DNA of 64,000 nucleotides. Source: Shinisaurus crocodilurus. Taxonomy: Eukaryota; Chordata; Lepidosauria; Squamata; Shinisauridae. This document shows, piece after piece, positions 9,950-20,106 of this stretch. A program made the position numbers and the translations under genes. Under the pieces are notes generated by a model. It did no database searches. It was not told the origin of the DNA and saw nothing but the letters and a program-made list of their open reading frames with translations. The stretch lies in NCBI GenBank assembly GCA_021292165.1, contig CM037880.1:212736942-212800941 (forward strand), in the 5' to 3' direction. Positions within the stretch are counted from its first letter, which is position 1; the number at the start of each line of letters is the position of its first letter.

Positions 9950-10078
9950 CAGCCTTCCCAATCTAGTGCCCTCCAGATGTTTTGGACTACAACTCCCATA
10001 ATCCATGACCATATTGGGCTGGGGCTGATGGGAGTTGTAGTCCAAAACGATTGGCAGGCACCACGTTGGGGAAGGCTG
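9950..10078. mobile_element. hAT-like MITE family B, well preserved
   Basis: The ends CAGCCTTCCCAATCTAGTG and CACGTTGGGGAAGGCTG are inverted repeats. The inner arms are TGGACTACAACTCCCATAAT and GATGGGAGTTGTAGTCC. Flanking 8-mers are only loosely similar. Confidence 0.8.
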
Positions 10079-10353
10079 TCCTAACCTGGTGCCAACATGG
10101 CAACACCAGGAAGAACCCTAAACTGTGCCCGTTTCTCAGCTGCTTAACATAACCAGTGAGTTTACATTCCTTGCCGAAATACAGGTCGGCAGTAAGGTTG
10201 TTACCAAATTCCACCAAAAGTAGAATTTTGGTCAAAAAGGTTTGGGACTCCGCAAATATGGAGTAATGTTCTGAAACTGCAGGAGACTTAATCCCAAGCC
10301 CTGTTGCTTTTCTCAGATCCACTGCCGGTTCATTCGGGAATTTCTCTTAGGGC

Positions 10354-10420
10354 GCTGGCTGGGACACGCTGGAAGTTGTAGGACCTTTCTTTCTGTCTGA
10401 ACATGCATAGGATTGCACCC
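10354..10420 (+). mobile_element. Half of a family C MITE
   Basis: GGCTGGGACACGCTGGAAG runs to CTGAACATGCATAGGATTG and ends GCACCC. It is the right arm of the family C palindrome only. Confidence 0.6.
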
Positions 10421-11559
10421 TTGCTATTTTTAGCACCAGGGCAACTAAGGATAACAAGTTCTGAGAACAATTTTGCTGGATCCCCACAGCAGTAGCGGGA
10501 GGAAAAGATGTATCCGAACTGATGAGCGAGGCACACTGTGCATCTGTTAAACGCACAATGCCACCTGTCGGGGGCGGAGGTGGCAAACTGAGAGCGAATT
10601 GCTTTCTGGCAAGTTTTAAATGCATATATTTCAAAATCAATGCATGCAATGAATATTGTAAAATGAAAGGAGGCTAACCAGCAACACACCTCTGTGAGTG
10701 CGCGTGCACTCTCACTTATCTATCTTCATGCCTATCAGGCATCTCTGAATTATACTGAGCAAGCTGGCCATTTGGCTCTCAGCCAGGTTGAGCCTCCAAG
10801 ACCAGAGGCACTCTACCAGATGCTGGGAAAGCGTTTGGCCAGTTTTAGTTGCAAGAGGCTGGAGCACAGCTCTGGGATATGTAAACCAGGGGTGGGGAGC
10901 CGGAGGGGCCTCTGGGGTTTGTTGGACTCCGAACTCCCATCAGCCCCAGCCAACAGCCAGGGAGGAGAGTTGAACTTGGACTCTGCAGGGCCACCAGCTC
11001 CCCCACCCGCACGTAAATAAGACATGCAACAGGTGACCTTTTCCTCCTCTGAATGCATCTTCCTGCCTGGGCTGGGGGGAAAGCCGCACCTGTTGCATTT
11101 CTGCCTGCCTTGCCGCGGTTCAAAAGCACTGGAGCCCTGGCCTGGGAAGAAGGCGGGCGTTGCTTAAATTTACCATTCACCTGTTCAGGCATCTGGGGTT
11201 AGAGAAAGCCGAGTCCGAGTTCGATGTGGGCTTTAAAATTTGATTCCCCGCCGCCTCCTAGTTTTTTTCCCCCTCCATCTACCCGATCGCTGGCCGTGCT
11301 TTCTCGTAAGCCCCACTGGAGTGCGATTGCGCGTGCCTGGCTGGCTGGCTCCCAGTACGTATATTTGAATCCTTCGAAGTGCAGCCCCGATCCTTTGGCA
11401 CGTTTTCTGTGAGGGGGGAGGAGAATCAGCCCACCGATTAATTAAAACTGCTGCTTACTCGCAAATAAGCGCATATAAGGTTGCGCGATCCTTTTAGGCT
11501 TGCGGTCCTCTGCTGCGCCTTTACCTGGGAGTAATCGGCAGCTCCCGTTTAAACTCCGC
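10421..11559. other. Upstream flank of NDRG1, mostly unassigned
   Basis: Holds a worn family B MITE arm at about 10885-10965 (CGAACTCCCATCAGCCCC). Otherwise the sequence becomes steadily more GC-rich towards the promoter. No exon of another gene is visible. Confidence 0.45.
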
Positions 11560-11567
11560 AGCGGGAG

Positions 11568-11579
11568 TGACGTGAGTCA
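11568..11579 (+). promoter_or_regulatory. Composite CRE-like / AP-1 site
   Basis: TGACGTGAGTCA overlaps a CRE-like TGACGTGA half, an ACGTG core and a perfect AP-1 heptamer TGAGTCA. It lies about 435 bp upstream of the predicted start site. Function is inferred from motif identity only. Confidence 0.5.
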
Positions 11580-11591
11580 AGCATGCATTTA

Positions 11592-11637
11592 AAAAAATGA
11601 TAATAAAAATAATAATAATTTTTTAAAAAAAAAAAAC
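11592..11637. repeat. A/T-rich low-complexity tract
   Basis: AAAAAAATGATAATAAAAAT followed by AATAATAATT and poly-A separates the AP-1 site from the CpG island proper. Confidence 0.8.
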
Positions 11638-11943
11638 AGGGAGCGGTTTGTTGTTGTTTTGACCACTATGGGAAACCAGCAGCTTCCAGCAAACAATCCA
11701 GCAAAAAGGCGCGGCGCGCCACACGCCGTTCCTCAAAGAGGGAGGGGCAGCGGTGGGCGGGGCCCAAGGGAGAATAGGCGGGGCCAAAAGAAGAAGGCGA
11801 CGAGACGAAGCTGTGAGGGAGACGTGCGCGCTGTCGAGTCTTCCCTCCGGTGGGCGGAGTCAGCGGGCTGGGAGGGGCGGGCCCGAGGCAGATCCCCGGA
11901 GCGGGCGTGGCCGCGGCCCGAAGCAGAACACTCGGGCGGGGGG

Positions 11944-11958
11944 GCGTGGCGTGGCGTG
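11944..11958 (+). promoter_or_regulatory. Three tandem GCGTG cores upstream of the TATA box
   Basis: GCGTGGCGTGGCGTG places three RCGTG cores at a 5-bp pitch, 17-31 bp upstream of TATAAAAG. RCGTG is the hypoxia-response core; the 5-bp pitch is tighter than usual paired sites. Binding is inference. Confidence 0.45.
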
Positions 11959-11974
11959 GCCCGGGGCGGCAGCC

Positions 11975-11982
11975 TATAAAAG
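11975..11982 (+). promoter_or_regulatory. NDRG1: TATA box
   Basis: TATAAAAG within GC-rich DNA. It predicts a transcription start about 25-32 bp downstream, close to 12005. Confidence 0.75.
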
Positions 11983-12004
11983 CAGCTCCCGCGGCTCCGC
12001 GCAC

Positions 12005-12205
12005 TCGGACATCAACAAAACTAGCGAGGTGGCGCGGTCAGTTAGTTAGTGCCTTGCCGCGCTCTCTCTCGCGGTGACCGTTGGAAGGCGGGCAGTTGGC
12101 GGGGGCGCGCTTCGGAGGAGGAGGAGGGGTTCAGCGGGGCCCTCGTCATCTCACCTGTCCCGGGGTCCAGTTCTTGGGGTGACTTCTTTGGGGCTCCTCG
12201 CCCAG
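12005..12205 (+). other. NDRG1: NDRG1 exon 1 (5' UTR, non-coding)
   Basis: The start is predicted from the TATA box. The end is set by the donor CCCAG|GTAAG at 12206. The segment contains no ATG, which fits a leader exon that leaves the first start codon to exon 2. The 5' boundary is approximate. Confidence 0.7.
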
Positions 12206-12422
12206 GTAAGAGGCTTCACCCCTCCTCTTACTTACACAGGCAGCCTGCAGCCTTGCCCCCCCCAGCTTGTGCTGGACTACAATGCCCATTGTCCCCAGCT
12301 GGGGTATGTATGTGGAAGGACGAGTTGGGGCTTAGACTGGGGGGGAGACCTGGGTTTTTTGAAGCCTGGCTTGGCTTGTGCAAGGGTGACTTTGGGCCAC
12401 TTGGTTTGACTCTCTCTCCCTC

Positions 12423-12638
12423 TAGCCTACCTCACAGGGTTGTACTGAGGATACTGTTTATTTGTATTTCTGTACTACCCAATAGCTGATGCTCTCTCTC
12501 TGGGTGGTTCATGAAACAAAGCCTTGAAACGTAGCCTACCTTGCAGGCTTGTTGTGAGGATACTATTTATTCACATTTCTGTGCTGCCCAATAGCTGAGG
12601 CTCTCTGGGTGGTTTGCGAAACAAAACTTTGAAACGTA
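12423..12638. repeat. Tandem duplication of about 108 bp in a SINE/L2 mosaic
   Basis: Unit 1 (12423-12531) and unit 2 (12532-12638) both run TAGCCTACC, CAGG.TTGT, GAGGATACT, TTTATT, CCAATAGCTGA, CTCTCTGGGTGG and GAAACGTA, with scattered differences. Each joins SINE A-type body sequence to a reversed LINE 3' end. Further SINE-like sequence flanks both sides (12380-12720). Confidence 0.75.
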
Positions 12639-12728
12639 AATTGCGATTGTGTAAATGTGGGGAGAACGATGTATGCTGCCTTGTGTTTCTTGGAGGGAAG
12701 GTAGCTAGGATATGAATGTAGTAATTAT

Positions 12729-12869
12729 GGACACAATCCTATGCATGTTTAGACGGGGGGGGGGGGAGTCCTACAACTTCCAGCATTCCCCAGCCAGCTA
12801 TGCTGGCTGGGGAATGCTGGGAGTTGTAGGACTTTTTTTTCCTGTCTAAACATTCATAGGATTGTGCCC
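12729..12869. mobile_element. Palindromic MITE family C
   Basis: The ends GGACACAATCCTATGCATG and CATTCATAGGATTGTGCCC are inverted. The core CCTACAACTTCCAGCATTCC mirrors around a TAT centre. An 11-G run has expanded in the left arm. The termini differ from the hAT families although the core is shared. Confidence 0.8.
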
Positions 12870-13130
12870 TAAATCAGTAACGCCCCCCACCCCACCCAAG
12901 GGTGCCAGCCTCTTCTCCTCTCAGGGGTGTACGAGGCCCTTGTTCGGCTTCCTTATTCGGCTTGTGTCTGGGGTGTGTGGAGTTCAAGCCATCTCCGCTC
13001 TCCAGTACTTACGTTTCTTCCCCAGAGCCTCCTGTGTGTGTTTGTTTTTTCCATCTCCCCACTGCGAAGCTGGTCCTATCTTTGCTGTCATGGACTTTGT
13101 TTACCGTAGTTCCTCCACTTCTCTTCTTCC

Positions 13131-13145
13131 TCCCCCCCCCCCCCC
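13131..13145. repeat. Poly-C run
   Basis: An uninterrupted C run of about 15 that is prone to length error. Confidence 0.8.
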
Positions 13146-13211
13146 ACTGCTGCCGTCCCACTGTGAAGTTGGCAGGCTTGGTAACTTGTCCTGTTATCAC
13201 CACAGATCTGC

Positions 13212-13302
13212 CTTGCTCAACTTGGTGCCTTCCACATGTTTTGGGCTTCAACTCCCTATCAGCCCCAGCCAAGCATGTCCTGGAGGGCACCTGGTGGGAG
13301 AA
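13212..13302. mobile_element. Worn hAT-like MITE family B
   Basis: CAACTTGGTGCCTTCCACAT and CAACTCCCTATCAGCCCCAG followed by GGAGGGCACCTGGTGGGAG give a shortened family B copy. Confidence 0.55.
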
Positions 13303-13739
13303 TTCTGCCTCAGATAATTGATCTTCTCTTGTCGTTTTAAGCCATGGGTCACACATAACCAGGTAGGAAGCGTCACAGAGAGTATTAAATAGAGGCTGGC
13401 AGTCCAGCTTTAAACACACATGTGCGTGCGCACACACACAAAGTTCTAGAATTGGTCAGCATGTGCCTAAGATTTTATAGAGATGGTCCAAAGATTTGAA
13501 AATCAACAAGCAGTAAAGAATAGCCAAGTCTCCATCCAGATCTGGTTTTAGGCTGAGAGAGCCTCTGTAATAGGAAACTGAATTCAGCGCCTCTGGCTTC
13601 AAATAATAGAATTTCTCTCTTCTTCGGTGGGGAGGGAAGAGGATCTTTTTTTCCTGTCCTCAAGTATTTAGGGTTGGCGAGAAAATAGGATTGATGTAGC
13701 CTAGCAAACTGTTTCATTTTTAAATGGTTTTACTAAGAA

Positions 13740-13920
13740 GAAAAAGAGCCCTGCTGGGTCTGGCTAAAGTAAACTCCATGTTTCCAACTAATGGACAACA
13801 AGATGTCCCTGAGAGGCTCATATGCAGGGCATGGAGGCAACAGGCTCCTTGGTTGTCTGTCAACTGTCTTTGAGGTATACTGCCATTCAACATGGAGGCT
13901 CCTCCCCTTAGTTCTGATGG
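13740..13920 (-). mobile_element. CR1-like LINE 3' end, diverged
   Basis: AGCCCTGCTGGGTCTGGCT at the start and TATACTGCCATTCAACATGG towards the end correspond to the reversed GATCCAGCAGGG and GGCAGTATGC motifs of the copies at 4376 and 17020. Confidence 0.4.
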
Positions 13921-14302
13921 TTACTGACTGTTATTCTGAGCAAACAACAATTTAGATTTGGCTAATAATACTCAGATGGTGTTTGAGGGGTAGGAGGTTC
14001 TTTAACCATACTTTCCTTGATTAAGTATTGGGGAGGGGGGTGCAGGTGTTAACTCTCTTGCATTCAAGGGCAGTCCAGCCTAAGGGGCATAGCCTTTGAG
14101 CCTTTTGTGAGGTGTATCTAGCTGGCTGCTTCTAGGAAGGGGGCAGAATTCATAGACTAGAGTGAGCGATCTATCTAATCCAGGAAAGGAACTTGGATGG
14201 CCCGTGCTGGGGTTGGATACTAGAATTTATCCAATTAAAAGTTGAGGGGCGAAGGGGAGAGATGGATTTCGACATCATTGATCATTCATCCTTGTTCTAG
14301 AA

Positions 14303-14422
14303 CAGCGTTCCCCCAACCTGGTGTGTTGAATTACACCTCCCATAATCCTCAACCAACTGGTTGGGGATTATGGGAGTTGTAGTCCAGAGCAACCTGGAAG
14401 GCACCGGGTTGGGAAAAGGCTG
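14303..14422. mobile_element. hAT-like MITE family B with 7/8 target duplication
   Basis: The ends CAGCGTTCCCCCAACC and GGTTGGGAAAAGGCTG are inverted repeats around CCAACTGGTTGG. Flanks TTCTAGAA and TTCTAAAA match at 7 of 8 positions. Confidence 0.8.
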
Positions 14423-15589
14423 TTCTAAAAGGGAACAATTTCATTAATCTTTGCCCTCCGTGTGCTCTGGGGTGCGTGCAAGTGAATATCAGTTTGTTTG
14501 TACTATGCATCCCATGAAGCAATGGAATACCACTAATGGGGATAACTTCATAGCATATCTTATTTTAGAGTGTATGGGCTCCATCCCATGCTCGGAAGGT
14601 GAGCTGGACTCTGTTCCATCCTCAAAAGTGGAGCAGGGTGCCCTATATACTGTTTTTCCACTGATGGTTATTCTTCCAGGTGAGTGGGGGTAGCGGCTTT
14701 GTTATACAAGACTCTTCCTTCTCTCAGGTAAGATGAAGGAAATTAAAAGCACGATCCAGATTTCGAATTCCAGAGGTGTAGCTGTTAATTTGCTAGAGCA
14801 AGCACAAAAACAAAGCGGTGGCATCTTTAAAACTAACTGCTTTATTGGGGCACAGGCTTTTGTGGACTTGAGCCCGCTGCATCAGTCAAAGTGGGCTCTA
14901 GTCTGCAGAAGTGCGTGTCACAATAAAGCTGTTAGTCATTAAAAGTGCCGCAGGACCTTTCTTTGGGTAGATTTTTAAATAGGCCCAACCGCATTCACTC
15001 GTCTTCTCTTGGACTCTTCATGTTTTTATTAAGCAATACCCTTGGTTTTTGCTGCAACAGCCTAACATGGCTACCCCTCTGGGAACTGGTTAGCGAATGT
15101 GGTTTGATTTTTTTTCCTTATCAGCGAGGAGAGGGGTGTAGACCCTGCCTGAAGTAGTGTAACATTCTTGCTGGCGAAAGTGTAGATGGGGAGCTAGGTG
15201 CCAGAAACGGCTGTCTGCTCGAAGAATATTGGCAAGGTGCGGTAAGGTGGGATGCTTGGGTGGCTGTGGCTATGATGCAAAGTGTACTCACTTACTGGAA
15301 GTTAAGTTGAGTTGTAATCCACAGGGCTTTTTGAGCCTAAACATGTACTTTTCAGGGAATGTAGCACCTTGGGAAAAGCTAATGCCTGCTCATATAGCTG
15401 GGATTGCAGGCGTAGACAGGTATGCTTAGTTGTGATTTTAGAATGGGGTCCTATCAGCTAATGGGGGGGAAAGAGGAATCATAGGCCTTTAGCACAGGGG
15501 TGGGAAACCTCTGGCCCCGGGGGTCCTAATCCGGCCCTCTGCAGCTCCCCAGATAGCCACACCCCCTCCCATAGCTCCACCCTATGGGA

Positions 15590-15774
15590 GGGGCCATAGC
15601 TCAGGGGTAGAGCACATGCTTTACATGCTGAAGGACTTTGGTTCAATCCCCAAAATCTCCAGGTTGGGCTAGGAAAGAATCCGGAATGAAGCCCTGGAGA
15701 CTGCTGCCAGTCAGTGTTGACAGTGCTGGGCTAGATGGACCAATGGTCTGACTCGGTATAAGGCAGTTTCCTAC
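15590..15774 (+). mobile_element. tRNA-derived SINE B, near full length
   Basis: The head has an A-box-like TAGCTCAGGGGTAGAGC and a B box GGTTCAATCCC (15640-15650), the internal RNA polymerase III promoter of a tRNA. The body runs through CCCTGGAGACTGCTGCCAG to CTGACTCGGTATAAGGCAG and ends in a (GTT)n tail. It cannot fold as a complete tRNA, so it is a SINE rather than a tRNA gene. Confidence 0.85.
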
Positions 15775-15799
15775 GTTGTTGTTGTTGTTGTTATTATTA

Positions 15800-16042
15800 T
15801 TATTATTATTTATTACTATTATTACATTTATACCCCACCTTTTTTCCTGCAAGGAACTCAAGGTGGCTTACATAATCCTCCTCTCCATTTTATCCTCACA
15901 ACAACCCTGTGAGGTAGGTTAGGCTGAGAGTCAGTGACTGGCCCAAAGTCACCCAGTGAGTTTCATGGCCGAGCGGGGACTAGAACCCGGATCTCCCGAG
16001 TCCCAGTCCAACACTCTCACCACTACGCCACGCTGGCTCTAT
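15800..16042 (-). mobile_element. SINE A, near full length
   Basis: Read on the minus strand it has a tRNA-like head (GTGGTGAGAGTGTTGGACTG), a B-box-like GGGTTCTAGTCCC, the CTCACAGGGTTGTTGTGAGG body, the 3' hairpin and a T/A-rich tail. It abuts SINE B tail to tail with a shared simple repeat between them. Confidence 0.85.
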
Positions 16043-17019
16043 CCCTTTCCCCCCCAACCGCTGCTCAGTTGGTGCTTTGTGGCTTTTGTGCCTTTTCCCC
16101 CCCCCCAGTCTAAAAGGTTGAAATGCATCCCAGAAGGCTCAGTTACTGTCAGTATGAGCTTTAAGCTACATTATGCTGATATTTTATGTATTCTGGGCCT
16201 CAGCCCTTTTTGCCTTTGGCCCTGAAAACCTTTGACTTCACCTCAACCCACCCTTGGAACATGGTCCCCTAAAGCTTCTCCAAAATTGAGTTCAGCTCCC
16301 CCAGACTGAAAAAGGTTCCCCCGCCCTTGTTTTAGCAAAGAGCTAAAGTTCCCCCTAAGAAATATCTTTAAATCCTGGAAACCACCTGATGAGGGCAATT
16401 GGATTTGCAAGCAGCTCCTTGGTGCTGGACCTCTCACATTTACATATAAAAACCCGAGAGCAAAAATAGGCTGTTTTGGACTGAGCTAGAGGAGATCACT
16501 GTAGGAAAGGAAAGCCTAGCAGTTCCCGTTTGGACAGCAAAGACTCCAGATCTCTTCCTTCACCCTTCTTGGAAAAACCGTAGAAACGGCTGGAATCCTC
16601 TAGACATTGGCCAAACTGGGCTGGGCTTGGAACGGGGAAATGGGTTCTGTCTCTGTAGGGAGGTGGCGGCAGACGCTGAAATTGCTCCTGGCAAGCTGCA
16701 AACACTTTTAAGCACAACAGCTTCCTGTGACTACAACGAATTGCAGCAGGCTGTGGTTTCTTGGCTATCATGGGCCCCTTTGCTGCTGTCGCAGTTTAAT
16801 AGTCATTGCCTGCTGTAGGAATTGTGCCCAGTCAAAGGAAAACACAAGAAATGAGTGCACGTTTATAGCATTCCTTGAATCTATGTATTGAACTCTACCG
16901 TTTGTTACCCTGTCTTCCTTTCTTCTATAAAAAGCTGAGCACGGAAAAATGTCCTTACGTTAGCTAAACATTAGTCAGGAAAACAAATTCAAACTGATAT
17001 GGATTTGTCCAATCACCTT

Positions 17020-17245
17020 TTATGGAGGAGAAGGCTATCAATGGCTCCTAGTCTTGATGGCTCTATGCTCCCTACAGTATCGGAGGCAGTATGCTTATGT
17101 ACACCAGTTGCTGGGGAACATGGGCAGGCGGGTGCTGCTGCACTCATGTCCTGCCTGTGGGATCCTGTCAGCAGCTGGTTGGCTACTGTGTGAACAGAAT
17201 GTTGGACTGGATGATCCAGCATGCCTCTTCTGATGTTCTTATGAT
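17020..17245 (+). mobile_element. CR1-like LINE 3' end
   Basis: TATGGAGGAGAAGGCTATCA, CAGTTGCTGGGGAACATGGG and GATGATCCAGCATGCCTCTT match the 3' UTR family at 4376-4705. Confidence 0.6.
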
Positions 17246-17429
17246 ATCTTTAAAACAATTTTTTTGGTAACTTTAAAAGCTTTAGTATGGGTTTTTATCA
17301 TGCTGAACATCTCAAAGCTGACATATAGATAATCCGAACTGTATAGATTTATATCATCATCTCAGCTCATGGTGGTGGGGAAGGGAAGTTGCTCCAGACA
17401 GCCAACTCCTATATAAGCCCTCCCATATA

Positions 17430-17650
17430 TTAAGGTATTCCGCTGGAGGCCAGCTTCATGTTCATGTGACCCCACCTTCATGGGTGGCCATAGAGAACAG
17501 GACCTTTTCTGTGGTAGTACCCAGAGTTTGAAATGTCTCCCTGGCTTCATTGTCTGTTATTACATTTTTTGTTCCATTTAAAAACCTTCATTTTTTCTGA
17601 GACTTCTGGTGGCATTTGATCTGGGTGGCTGCTCAGTTTCCATTTTTATC
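17430..17650 (+). mobile_element. L2-type LINE C-terminal fragment
   Basis: ACAGGACCTTTTCTGTGGTA is a decayed version of the RxFSVVAP block, followed by a TTTAAAAACCTTCATTTTTT remnant of the [11 protein letters not shown] end. Frames are broken. Confidence 0.5.
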
Positions 17651-17654
17651 TATT

Positions 17655-17730
17655 AATAGAATGATAGAGTTGGAAGGGAATTTGGAGGTCATTTAGTCCA
17701 ACCCCCAATCTGCAATGCAGGATGCAGTTA
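17655..17730 (-). mobile_element. CR1-type 3' end
   Basis: ATGATAGAGTTGGAAGGGAA and TTTAGTCCAACCCCCAATCT are the reversed 3' terminus of CR1-family repeats. Confidence 0.6.
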
Positions 17731-17762
17731 GTGTCAGTTCTCTCTATATGTATTTTTCTAAA

Positions 17763-17785
17763 ATAATAATAATAATAATAATAAT
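17763..17785. repeat. (AAT)n microsatellite
   Basis: Seven to eight uninterrupted AAT units. Confidence 0.9.
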
Positions 17786-18349
17786 GGATTGTTTTGAATC
17801 ATGTTAGCTTCTGTGGGGATCTGTCTTTGGCAGAAAGATGTATAAATATTTTAAATATTGATCCAGGATTACATGACCATATGGGTTGTTCAGCCACGAT
17901 TATGAAACATCTATGTAAATGCAGTCCAGCTCTGAATTTCAAGGGCTGGGGACAAACGGGGGAAGGTATTTGTTTTCATGCTTTGCCTGTGAACTTTCAG
18001 AGACATCTGGCCAGCCAATGTTGGACACAGAATGCTGGACTAAATGGAGCTTAGTCTAGTCTAGCAAGGCGGTTCTTACATTATGTTTTTGTTAGAACAA
18101 GCAAAAACCAAACTGAGTGGGAGGCACTCTTATTTGGGATTTCTTGTGAAAATAGTTCATTTGTAAATAGGTCTTGGGACTAGGAGTAAACTCATCAGGA
18201 ACCCTAATGGGACCAGGATGGACATCTACAATGTGCACCTTGATGTTTTGCACAATTTTGATAGTTCTACATGAAGCACCAATTTTAAAATTTAATCTTT
18301 GATTAAAAGTGTGCAGGCTGATGAAGTAGGCAAGTAATACGCTTTCGGA

Positions 18350-18488
18350 GCAAGTGTGGGCAACTCGTGTCCCTCTGTATGTTTTGGCCTACAGTTCCCA
18401 TGATCCCTCACCATTGGCTATGCTGGCTGGGGTTGATGGGAGTTGTAGGCCAAAACATCTGGGGGGGGGGCAAAGTTGCCCAGCTCTG
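18350..18488. mobile_element. hAT-like MITE family B variant
   Basis: The ends AGCAAGTGTGGGCAACTCG and AAGTTGCCCAGCTCTGCT are inverted. The core TGGCCTACAGTTCCCATGA pairs with GATGGGAGTTGTAGGCC. The same subtype is at 19804. Confidence 0.75.
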
Positions 18489-18990
18489 CTTTACTGGAAC
18501 ACTGTTAATGGCTTCAAGGGGAAGCGTGCATGCTTTGTAGAAGCTCATCTCACCCAGGTAGCATGTCAAAATCCCATGCTTCTGAACACTGCTTCTGGTT
18601 CTTAAGCTTGGACAGTGGATACACTGGGCTTGTGCATCTCTGAAAATGAGAGCATTCATTTGGATGTTGGACCCAGAGTGCAGAGATGAGCATGAGTGAA
18701 ATCAGCTGAGCTGCCATGTGGCAAAGTAGTAAACAATCAGAGGGGTGGATCTTGGCCAAGCTTGTGGTTAGCCTGGCTGTCCATTCCTCAATAGCAATCC
18801 CTGCTCGGCTGGCTTAATTTCTGCCAGAGTTAGTCATGGCAAGTTGCCTTTAGCAATTTGATCAGATAATTGACAGTTCTTGCACAAAAGAATAAGCGGA
18901 GATTTAAAAGTTTGCATTAGATCAGTTCACCTATGTGGGGTTTTCCCCCTCAGTGAATTTGTAACTCGACAGATAACAAGGTCACACTTG

Positions 18991-19014
18991 TTGGGTGTGT
19001 GTGTGTGTGTGTGT
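18991..19014. repeat. (GT)n microsatellite
   Basis: About 12 GT units after TTGGGT. Confidence 0.9.
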
Positions 19015-19803
19015 GGAAATGGAAGTAGCAAGTGATCAAGGATGACTGTTACTGTTTAATTGTGAATTAATAAAGAGCACCCTTGCATGTCTAAGGCAAC
19101 CCTCCAGTACGCTTTATGAAATAGACCAGATAACTGATAACATAGTGGTTGAGAGCTCAGCTAGCAGCTGAGAAGTCCCAGATTCAAATAACGGACTAAT
19201 TGAAAATGTGTTGGGTTGTCTCAGGCAAGCCGTTCCTTCTCAGCCTCAGCTCCTCATCTATACATGGAAATAATACTGGCTTAGCTGCCCTGCTGTGGTG
19301 GTGCACTGTGGGGTATTTGCTGATGTAGATGCCAAAAGATACCTTAGGTGAGAGCCATTGTTAGCAAAGTGTGATGCGAGCAAGCCTAGGTGCTAGAAGA
19401 GATAGGAGCTTCTCTGATTGACCCAGGAGATGTGGGAGCTCTGCTCTTCCTATTCCTTGCTTTTCTCGACGGAGTAGCATTGGTTCCTATATTGCATGCC
19501 GACAGTGACTTGACCAATGTGGCAATTTCGTTTACATAACGTTTGGTAAGACTATACCAGTGCTGGGGTCTGTGCAAGCTAGTCGGTGCCCGGTGTTGGA
19601 TTTGAATTGGGGCCCTATAACTTGCTGTTCTTGCTTAACATTTTGTGGGTTCGGATGATGAACTGTGAAAAAGGCTCACGGATCTGATTGGCATGGATGA
19701 AATGAAACCGTACTTTGTATTGCCCCTGTCCTGTTCCGCCTCATTTAAAAACCTCTGTCTCACTGTGATTGTATATCCACCTGTACAACAGCATTATATA
19801 AGG

Positions 19804-19922
19804 CAAGGGTGGGCAACTTGTGGCCCTCCAGATGTTTTGGCCTACAACTTGACTCATTCCTCACCATTGGCTATGCTGGGTAGGGCTGGGGGGGAGTTGT
19901 AGGCCACAAGTTGCCCACCCCG
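19804..19922. mobile_element. hAT MITE family B variant with perfect 8-bp TSD
   Basis: The ends CAAGGGTGGGCAACTTG and CAAGTTGCCCACCCCG are inverted. Flanks ATATAAGG (19796-19803) and ATATAAGG (19923-19930) are identical. Confidence 0.88.
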
Positions 19923-19947
19923 ATATAAGGCTATGTACAACATAAGG

Positions 19948-20076
19948 CAGTGTTCTCCAACCTTGGGTCCCCAGATGTTTCTGGCCTACAACTCCCAGCA
20001 TGCCAGCTATGCTGGCTGGGGCGTGCTGGGAGTTGTAGGCCAAAAACATCTGGGGACCCAAGGTTGGAGAACACTG
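19948..20076. mobile_element. hAT MITE family A with perfect 8-bp TSD
   Basis: CAGTGTTCTCCAACC mirrors GGTTGGAGAACACTG around a CAGCTATGCTG centre. Flanks ACATAAGG (19940-19947) and ACATAAGG (20077-20084) are identical. Confidence 0.92.
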
Positions 20077-20106
20077 ACATAAGGTAACCAGCATTACAGC
20101 TTAAGT

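Larger units (their letters stand above)
11560..12004 (+). promoter_or_regulatory. NDRG1: NDRG1 CpG-island promoter
   Basis: A dense CpG region with GC boxes at 11753-11764 (GTGGGCGGGGCC), 11776-11784, 11850-11861 and 11871-11883 lies directly upstream of a TATA box at 11975-11982. NDRG1 is known to be induced by hypoxia and stress and repressed by N-myc/MYC. The region holds several RCGTG cores compatible with HIF binding: ACGTG 11570 and 11822, GCGTG 11905, 11944, 11949 and 11954, and CACGC at 11722. The assignment comes from exon 1 splicing into the NDRG1 coding exons, which is inferred from the GT donor at 12206. Confidence 0.8.
15495..16329. mobile_element. hAT-type element containing two nested SINEs
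   Basis: The left end CAGGGGTGGGAAACC and right end AAAGGTTCCCCCGCCCTTG are inverted. Flanks CTTTAGCA (15487-15494) and TTTTAGCA (16330-16337) match at 7 of 8. SINE B (15590-15774) and reversed SINE A (15800-16042) lie inside, so the hAT insertion is older than both. No transposase frame. Confidence 0.65.

Noticed and set aside
11659..12489. Several open frames across the CpG island
   Set aside because: High GC removes stop codons; the residues are Arg/Gly/Ala/Pro-rich without pattern, and the region has promoter structure.
12862..13437. Open frames of 139-151 codons on both strands
   Set aside because: Low-complexity pyrimidine-rich DNA near the first intron with no domain, and frames that conflict with each other.
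15590..15660. Possible tRNA gene with A and B boxes
   Set aside because: The boxes are present, but no acceptor stem closes and the sequence continues into a SINE body and simple-repeat tail.
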